A stretch of 64,000 bases of DNA from Pseudomonas putida. Its GTDB lineage: Bacteria; Pseudomonadota; Gammaproteobacteria; Pseudomonadales; Pseudomonadaceae. The notes under the pieces were generated by a model, which saw only the letters and a program-made list of their open reading frames with translations, was not told the origin of the DNA and searched no databases. The stretch's first letter is position 1; every line of letters begins with the position of its first letter. This document shows positions 59,046-64,000 of this stretch, one piece after another. Both the position numbers and the translations under genes were made by a program. Where the stretch lies: NCBI RefSeq assembly GCF_002906855.1, contig NZ_MINI01000038.1:930001-994000 (forward strand), read 5' to 3'.

Positions 59046-60343
59046 AAAGCCCGGCCATGAACAGCTCAGCCAGCAAGGCCGACAAGAAGCGCGGCGTGCG
59101 CCCGACCTTGCGCTCGGTGCTCGGCCGTGGCCACCTCAGCGTGGCCGTGATGGCGGTGGGCCTGGCCGGTATCTCGCTGACGCTGCTCGGCGTGTTGGCT
59201 CTGCGTGTATACGCCAACCACAACCTCCACCTGATTGCCCGTTCGATCAACTACACCGTCGAAGCTGCCGTGGTGTTCGACGACAGCGCTGCGGCCAATG
59301 AGGCACTGGAACTGATCGCCAAGACCGAAGAAGTGGCGGACGCCAAGGTCTTCAACAACGACGGGGAGCAGTTGGCACATTGGCAGCGCGGCGATGAAGG
59401 GGTGCTCGGGCGCCTTGAGGCGCAAGTGGCGACGACCTTGCTGGATGAGCCGATCAACCTGCCAATCCTGCACCAGCAACAAAAGGTCGGGCATATCGAG
59501 CTGATCGGCCAGGGCCGCAGCCTGCTGCTGTTCCTGCTCAGCGGACTGGGCGGCATCCTGTTCTGCACGATCCTCAGTGCCTTCGTCGCCTTGTACCTGT
59601 CGCGGCGCTTGCTCGGTGACATCGTTCGGCCCCTGCGCGGCCTGGCCAGCGTGGCCCATGCCGCCCGTCGCGAACGCAGTTTCGACCGCCGGGTGCCAGA
59701 GGCGCCCATTGCCGAGCTCAACGAGTTGGGCAACGACTTCAACGCGTTGCTCGATGAGCTGGAGGTCTGGCACAGCCACCTGCAGAACGAGAACGCGACC
59801 CTGGCTCACCAGGCCAGCCACGACAGCCTCACCGGCCTGCCCAACCGCGCCTTCTTCGAGGGCCGTCTCAGCCGCAGCCTACGCAACGCCGCACGGCAGC
59901 AAGACCATTTGGCGTTGCTGTTCCTCGACAGTGACCACTTCAAGCAGATCAACGACAGCCTCGGCCATGCCGTGGGCGACGAAGTGCTGATCAACATCGC
60001 CGACCGCGTGCGTGCGCAGCTGCGCGAGCACGACCTGGTGGCCCGCCTGGGCGGTGACGAGTTCGCTGTATTGTTGACCCCGCTGCACGCTCGCGAGGAC
60101 GCCGAACGCATCGCCGAGAAGATCATCGCCAGCATGCAGTTGCCGATGCTGCTCGAGGGCGGCGAAAGCCTCACCACGTCGCTCAGTGTCGGCATCGCCT
60201 ATTACCCGGATGATGGCAGCGACCCTGCCAGCCTCCTCAATGCCGCCGATGCGGCGATGTACCAGGCCAAGCGCAAGCGTCGTGGCCAGTGGCAAGCGGC
60301 GCAGACGGAACGGTCCGCCGCCGATTTCAGGAACAGGAGTTGA
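59042..60343 (+). CDS. yfiN: Diguanylate cyclase YfiN (TpbB)
   Basis: Makes c-di-GMP and controls biofilm and small-colony states. The 433-residue product has a basic N-tail, a first membrane helix (about 33-55), a periplasmic CHASE8-type sensor domain (NHNLHLIARSINYTVEAAVVFDD), a second helix (about 160-182), a HAMP domain, and a GGDEF domain. The active-site GGDEF starts at residue 337. REHD lies five residues upstream, a proper inhibitory I-site. No EAL domain follows. It is middle gene of yfiRNB. Confidence 0.93.
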   Translation: MKSPAMNSSASKADKKRGVRPTLRSVLGRGHLSVAVMAVGLAGISLTLLGVLALRVYANHNLHLIARSINYTVEAAVVFDDSAAANEALELIAKTEEVADAKVFNNDGEQLAHWQRGDEGVLGRLEAQVATTLLDEPINLPILHQQQKVGHIELIGQGRSLLLFLLSGLGGILFCTILSAFVALYLSRRLLGDIVRPLRGLASVAHAARRERSFDRRVPEAPIAELNELGNDFNALLDELEVWHSHLQNENATLAHQASHDSLTGLPNRAFFEGRLSRSLRNAARQQDHLALLFLDSDHFKQINDSLGHAVGDEVLINIADRVRAQLREHDLVARLGGDEFAVLLTPLHAREDAERIAEKIIASMQLPMLLEGGESLTTSLSVGIAYYPDDGSDPASLLNAADAAMYQAKRKRRGQWQAAQTERSAADFRNRS

Positions 60344-60346
60344 ACC

Positions 60347-60838
60347 GTGATACAGCGTTTGCGTTTTTCGTTCGTCCTGATGTTGCTGGCTATGCTGGCG
60401 TTGACTGGGTGCCAGAGCACGCCCCCAAAAGGGCTGACCGCCGAGCAGATTGCCGTGCTCAAGCGTGAAGGCTTTGCCCCCACCGACGAGGGCTGGGCGT
60501 TCGACCTGTCGGGCAAGGTGCTGTTCGGCAGCGACCTGGACAGGCTCAATGGCCCGAGCCAGGCGATCGTCGAGCGGATCGGCAAGGCCTTGCTGGGCGT
60601 GGGTATTCAGCGTTTGCGGGTTGATGGCCATGCCGATGCCTCGGGCAAAGCGGCGTACAACCAGCAGCTGTCCGAGCGACGGGCGCAGAGTGTGGCCAAC
60701 GCGTTGATCGACGTTGGCATGCTGGCGCAGAACATCCGTACCCGTGGGCTGGGCAGCACGCAGCCGGTGGCGGACAACCGCACCAGCGCCGGGCGGACCG
60801 AGAACCGCCGGGTGTCGATTGTGGTGGCGTCTTATTGA
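60347..60838 (+). CDS. yfiB: OmpA-like outer-membrane lipoprotein YfiB
   Basis: Releases YfiN by sequestering YfiR at the outer membrane. The 163-residue product has lipoprotein signal LMLLAMLALTGC, a linker, and an OmpA-like peptidoglycan-binding domain (LRVDGHADASGKAAYNQQLSERRAQSVANAL, NRTSAGRTENRRVSIVV). The start is GTG, 3 nt after the yfiN stop, behind CAGGAGTT. Confidence 0.92.
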   Translation: MIQRLRFSFVLMLLAMLALTGCQSTPPKGLTAEQIAVLKREGFAPTDEGWAFDLSGKVLFGSDLDRLNGPSQAIVERIGKALLGVGIQRLRVDGHADASGKAAYNQQLSERRAQSVANALIDVGMLAQNIRTRGLGSTQPVADNRTSAGRTENRRVSIVVASY

Positions 60839-60896
60839 CATAGCTGCAAAGAATGCAGCGAGGTGTAGCTGACAGGTGCCTGCCTTGTGGCTTTCG

Positions 60897-61139
60897 GCGC
60901 CTATGAGACCGAGCGCCGCCCGCGCGGCGCATCGCGAGCTGCGCTCGCTCCTACGTTTGTTTCGGGCCAGTAACACCTGGGACAGGCGCGCGCGACCGCC
61001 TTGTAGGTACGACGCGGTGTCGCGCCATGCACTAAGGCGTTCGCGCGCAAATCCCGCAGGAGTATTTGGCCCGAAACAAACGTAGGAGCGAGCGCAGATC
61101 GCGATGCGCCGCGCGGGCGGCGCTCGATCTGATAGGCGC
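60897..61139. repeat. Long inverted repeat with 73-bp arms
   Basis: Arms at 60897-60969 and 61067-61139 are complementary over 73 positions with three mismatches, separated by 97 bp. Arm ends include GCGCCTAT, CGAGCGCCGCCCGCGCGGCG and ACGTTTGTTTCGGGCC. The spacer has no open frame worth calling. It resembles a REPIN/MITE-like mobile palindrome rather than a simple terminator. It fills most of the 356-nt gap after yfiB. Confidence 0.85.
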
Positions 61140-61194
61140 TGCACATCTGTCGGCGAACACCTGGTGGCCGTGATGCGCTATCAGGCCAGGCCCA

Positions 61195-61458
61195 TCAACG
61201 CCTCATACCCATCTCCGCATCATCCATCAGCGCCTTGGCCATCGCGCTCAGGTAGTGCGAAGCCCAGATCATCATCGGTTTCTCTTCCATCAAGCCGAGG
61301 ATGGTCAGCTCGCGCACATAGCCCATCAATTCCGAGGCCTGCTCGCGGGCGTCGCGGCAAGGGATACCGGGTTCGATGCGGAACAGCGGGTGGGTCTGGT
61401 TTTCACCTTGGAAGAAGGTGGTCTTGCCGACGGTGCATTGGGTGTCGTCTGTGGGCAT
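61195..61458 (-). CDS. DUF3077 family protein
   Basis: An 87-residue protein (GKTTFFQGENQTHPLFRIEPGIPCRDAREQASELMGYVRELTILG) of the DUF3077 family, mainly found in Pseudomonas; function unknown. AAGGAGAT precedes the ATG at good distance. It lies 36 nt downstream of a small interrupted gene on the same strand, a pairing seen repeatedly in pseudomonads. Confidence 0.82.
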   Translation of the reverse strand: MPTDDTQCTVGKTTFFQGENQTHPLFRIEPGIPCRDAREQASELMGYVRELTILGLMEEKPMMIWASHYLSAMAKALMDDAEMGMRR

Positions 61459-61494
61459 TGTTCATCTCCTTGAAATTTCCACCATCATCAGGAT

Positions 61495-61632
61495 CTACGC
61501 CGGTGACTTGGGCTGCAGCAGCAACGCCTGATGCACCACTGTCGTCGCGCACAGCGCTTAGTCGGTGGCCTGGATCAGGGTGTCTTCAAGGGAATGAAAA
61601 TCGTGGGGTGGATCGGGAACAATCTTTAGCAT
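61495..61632 (-). pseudogene. Small conserved Pseudomonas gene interrupted by a stop
   Basis: Reading on the minus strand from ATG 61632 gives MLKIVPDPPHDFHSLEDTLI, then QATD, then an in-frame TAA (61560-61558). The frame continues as ALCATTVVHQALLL and QPKSPA to a TAG at 61497-61495. The intact form would be about 45 residues. One base change (TAC to TAA) would explain it. The continuation reads like a normal amphipathic helix, so a nonsense mutation (or sequencing error) is likely. Confidence 0.6.
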
Positions 61633-61836
61633 GGTGGCACTCTCTATGGGTTGGCTAGAGCCGCCACTCATGACTTGCAGTGTGATGGGTGGCGGCCACG
61701 TACGGGTCTGCAAGACCGGCAGAGAGCAAAAATCCGGCAGGTTCGAAAACCTCCCGTACGCAGCCACCATCAAGCGCGCGCAATGGCATGCCATTGGCTA
61801 TCGGTGATCGACATTTTTGCTCTGGACGGGCTTGCA

Positions 61837-61868
61837 GGCCCGGTCGCTGCTTTGGCAACGACCGGGCC
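61837..61868. repeat. Inverted repeat, 10-bp arms
   Basis: GGCCCGGTCG and CGACCGGGCC flank a 12-nt loop. It lies in the 390-nt gap between the interrupted gene and the LysR gene. No T-run. Otherwise I see no gene in this gap; an 87-codon open frame on the plus strand has no family resemblance. Confidence 0.6.
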
Positions 61869-61949
61869 ACACTATTCCGCCGAGAACACCACCGCAATGG
61901 CCCAAGGGCGGTAGGAAGCTAATTCAGAAATGGACTACAAACAACGGGA

Positions 61950-61996
61950 AAAATCTGAGGTTTTGAATCAGAGGGGATCGCCTTCAGATTTTCAGC
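61950..61996 (-). terminator. Terminator-like hairpin after the LysR gene
   Basis: On the minus strand AAAATCTGA pairs with TCAGATTTT around a 25-nt loop, followed by T and CCC. It is 30-70 nt past the LysR stop. The loop is long, so strength is uncertain. Confidence 0.5.
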
Positions 61997-61997
61997 G

Positions 61998-62018
61998 TTT
62001 ATGAGATCGAGCGCCGGC
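61998..62018. repeat. Partial copy of the long-repeat arm
   Basis: ATGAGATCGAGCGCCG at 62001-62016 matches the first 20 nt of the long inverted-repeat arm near 60903-60918 with one mismatch. It may be a half-repeat left by an older copy. Confidence 0.5.
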
Positions 62019-62022
62019 CCCA

Positions 62023-62973
62023 TCAATCCTGAGCAAAGCGCATCTCGCGCGTCTCGCCCATCAACAATGGCGCATTCGCCTCGGTCACCCCGCGGATGTA
62101 ATCCCACAGCAGGGTAATCCGCTTCAGCTTGCGCAAATCTTCCCGGCAATACATCCAGAATTGCCGCGTCACTTCGATCTCCTCCGGCAACACCGTCACC
62201 AGCCGCGCATCCTGCGCCGCGAGGAAGCACGGCAAAATCGCCAACCCACGCCCCTGCAGCGCTGCCGTGTACTGGGCTATGACACTGGTGCTGCGCAAAT
62301 GCGCATTGGCATTGGGAATCATGTTGGCCAGGTACAGCAACTCCGAACTGAACGCCAGGTCGTCCACATAACTGATGAACGGGTGGCTGACCAGGTCGCT
62401 GACCTGGCGGATCGGTGCATGGCTGTCGAGGTAGTCCTGGGTCGCATAAAGCCGCAACCGATAGTCACACAGCTTGCAGCACACATAAGGCCCATGCTCC
62501 GGCCGTTCCAGGGCAATGACGATGTCTGCCTCTCGTTTGGACAGGCTGATGAAGTGCGGCAGCGGCAGGATATCCACCGAGATCGCCGGGTAGGCATCGA
62601 CGAAATGGCTTAATTGCGGGGTGACGAAAAAGCTGCCAAAGCCCTCGGTGCAGCCCATGCGCACATGCCCCGACAGCGCCACGCCGGAGCCGGAGACCTG
62701 CTCGCAGGCCATGTGCAAGGTGCTCTCGATCGACTCCGCGTAGCCCAGCAGGCGCTGCCCCTCTGCGGTGAGGACGAAGCCATTGGTGCGTGACTTTTCG
62801 AACAGCAGCGTGCCCAACGCCCCCTCCAGCGAGCTGATGCGCCGCGACACCGTGGTGTAGTCGACGGCCAGACGTTTGGCGGCGCTGCTGGCCTTGCGCG
62901 TGCGCGCCACTTCGAGGAAGAACTTCAGGTCGTCCCAGTTCAGCGCACTGAGGGAGGTCAGGTCTTTTTGCAT
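62023..62973 (-). CDS. LysR family transcriptional regulator
   Basis: A 316-residue LysR-type protein with N-terminal HTH (NWDDLKFFLEVARTRKASSAAKRLAVDYTTVSRRISSLEGALGTLLFEKSR) and an effector-binding domain. The ATG at 62973 is chosen; a longer open frame continues into mmsA on the opposite strand and is not coding. It is divergent from mmsA with 132 nt between, so it probably controls it and responds to a valine or related catabolite. It is LysR-type, unlike the AraC-type MmsR of P. aeruginosa. Confidence 0.9.
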   Translation of the reverse strand: MQKDLTSLSALNWDDLKFFLEVARTRKASSAAKRLAVDYTTVSRRISSLEGALGTLLFEKSRTNGFVLTAEGQRLLGYAESIESTLHMACEQVSGSGVALSGHVRMGCTEGFGSFFVTPQLSHFVDAYPAISVDILPLPHFISLSKREADIVIALERPEHGPYVCCKLCDYRLRLYATQDYLDSHAPIRQVSDLVSHPFISYVDDLAFSSELLYLANMIPNANAHLRSTSVIAQYTAALQGRGLAILPCFLAAQDARLVTVLPEEIEVTRQFWMYCREDLRKLKRITLLWDYIRGVTEANAPLLMGETREMRFAQD

Positions 62974-63105
62974 GTTGATCCGGTTTTTTTGTGCGTTCTT
63001 GTTGGATGTTTGCACATCTATACTCGAAAAAAGCCCCAAGGCGCCACCTCGTGTTTGCCCGGCGCTGGCGATCTCGTCCTGACAATAATTCCAAGGAGAA
63101 CGCAG

Positions 63106-64000
63106 ATGAACGCACCACAATCCCCTGACAAGACCAAGGTCGAGCAGGTCAAGTTGCTGATCGACGGCCAGTGGGTCGAGTCGAAAACCAGCGAATGGCG
63201 CGATATCGTCAACCCGGCCACCCAAGAGGTGCTGGCGCGGGTACCGTTCGCCACCGTCGAAGAAGTGGATGCCGCCGTGGCTGCTGGCCAGCGCGCCTTC
63301 AAGACCTGGCGCGACACCCCGATCGGGGCACGCATGCGCATCATGCTCAAGCTGCAGGCGCTGATTCGTGAACACACCAAGCGCATTGCCCAGGTCCTCA
63401 GCGCCGAGCAAGGCAAGACCCTTGCCGACGCCGAAGGCGACATCTTCCGCGGCCTGGAAGTGGTCGAGCATGCGGCCTCCATCGGCACCCTGCAGATGGG
63501 CGAGTTCGCCGAGAACGTTGCCGGTGGCGTGGACACCTACACCCTGCGCCAGCCGATCGGTGTGTGCGCTGGCATCACCCCGTTCAACTTCCCGGCGATG
63601 ATCCCGCTGTGGATGTTCCCGATGGCCATCGTCTGCGGCAACACCTTCGTCCTCAAACCCTCCGAGCAGGATCCACTGTCGACCATGCTGCTGGTCGAGC
63701 TGGCGCTGGAAGCCGGTGTGCCTGCCGGTGTGCTGAACGTGGTGCACGGCGGCAAGCAAGTGGTGGATGCGATCTGCACTCACCAGGACATCAAGGCGAT
63801 TTCCTTCGTCGGCTCCACCGAAGTCGGCACCCACGTGTACAACCTGGCCAGCCAGCACGGCAAACGCGTGCAGTCGATGATGGGCGCGAAGAACCACGCC
63901 GTGGTGCTGCCCGACGCCAACCGCACGCAAACCGTCAACGCCCTGGTCGGTGCCGCCTTCGGCGCAGCAGGCCAGCGCTGCATGGCCACCTCGGTGGCGG
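63106..64000 (+). CDS. mmsA: Methylmalonate-semialdehyde dehydrogenase (CoA-acylating), 3' end missing
   Basis: Oxidises methylmalonate or malonate semialdehyde to acyl-CoA in valine, myo-inositol or beta-alanine catabolism. Starts MNAPQSPDKTKVEQVKLLID with AAGGAG upstream. About 298 residues are present, to the right edge. Motifs: GVCAGITPFNFPAMIPLWMFPMAIVCGNTFVLKPSEQ, SFVGSTEVG, and GAAGQRCMATS with the catalytic Cys. Intact homologues have about 500 residues. Confidence 0.92.
   Translation, partial: MNAPQSPDKTKVEQVKLLIDGQWVESKTSEWRDIVNPATQEVLARVPFATVEEVDAAVAAGQRAFKTWRDTPIGARMRIMLKLQALIREHTKRIAQVLSAEQGKTLADAEGDIFRGLEVVEHAASIGTLQMGEFAENVAGGVDTYTLRQPIGVCAGITPFNFPAMIPLWMFPMAIVCGNTFVLKPSEQDPLSTMLLVELALEAGVPAGVLNVVHGGKQVVDAICTHQDIKAISFVGSTEVGTHVYNLASQHGKRVQSMMGAKNHAVVLPDANRTQTVNALVGAAFGAAGQRCMATSVA

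Noticed and set aside
61651..61914. 87-codon plus-strand open frame between DUF3077 and LysR genes
   Set aside because: It covers an inverted repeat, has no recognisable domain and no convincing start signal.
62974..63930. Upstream extension of the LysR frame to 635 codons
   Set aside because: It runs antisense through mmsA; the ATG at 62973 gives normal LysR length.

Overview
The window is a contiguous piece of a GC-rich Pseudomonas chromosome, most likely from the P. putida group. Markers are the cbrX-cbrA-cbrB-crcZ-pcnB block, a heme-uptake operon beside a prrF small RNA, the yfiRNB c-di-GMP operon, a CbrA transporter-kinase and P. putida-type REP palindromes. Nearly all of it is core genome. 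No insertion sequence, prophage, CRISPR array or foreign-looking island was found.

Layout. 1-10350 is a translation and RNA block on the plus strand: end of tpiA, secG, tRNA-Leu(GAG), initiator tRNA-Met, rimP-nusA-infB-rbfA-truB, rpsO and pnp (with a long leader hairpin). 10350-19650 holds stress and metabolic genes: a BON-domain periplasmic protein, a divergent monooxygenase/VOC pair, a large DUF748 envelope protein, a DUF2236 protein, acetyl-CoA synthetase and pgi. 19650-32430 contains panC-panB, folK-pcnB, gluQ, dksA and sfsA, genes that also cluster in enterobacteria. Here the cluster carries the carbon-control module cbrX-cbrA-cbrB and the CrcZ small RNA with a sigma-54 promoter. 32400-36660 is an iron/heme region: a Rieske protein, a Fur-box-like site, heme ABC transporter genes, a ChaN-like lipoprotein and a PrrF-type iron-responsive small RNA.

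36660-48640 carries a TfoX-like protein, a fused phosphotransferase/P-loop kinase, PBP1b (mrcB), a TPR lipoprotein, a YqcC-like protein, the ilvI-ilvH-ilvC operon behind a leader of about 240 nt, pssA and msrP-msrQ. 48640-49085 is the most unusual part. Three tandem rRNA-type promoters and a boxA-like leader run straight into the last ~46 nt of a 5S rRNA and an rRNA-type terminator. The 16S, 23S and most of the 5S gene are missing, so this looks like the shell of a deleted rRNA operon (or an assembly collapse). 49160-58365 is recC-recB-recD with overlapping genes. 58480-60840 is yfiR-yfiN-yfiB. 60840-62020 is a repeat-rich gap with a 73-bp-arm inverted repeat, a DUF3077 gene and a small nonsense-interrupted gene. 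The window ends with a LysR regulator divergent from mmsA, which is cut by the right edge.

By function, the region joins transcription/translation machinery, carbon catabolite control (CbrAB to CrcZ), iron control (Fur to PrrF and heme uptake), branched-chain amino acid and pantothenate synthesis, envelope biogenesis and DNA repair. Function calls rest on recognised family motifs and gene order; no database search was run.
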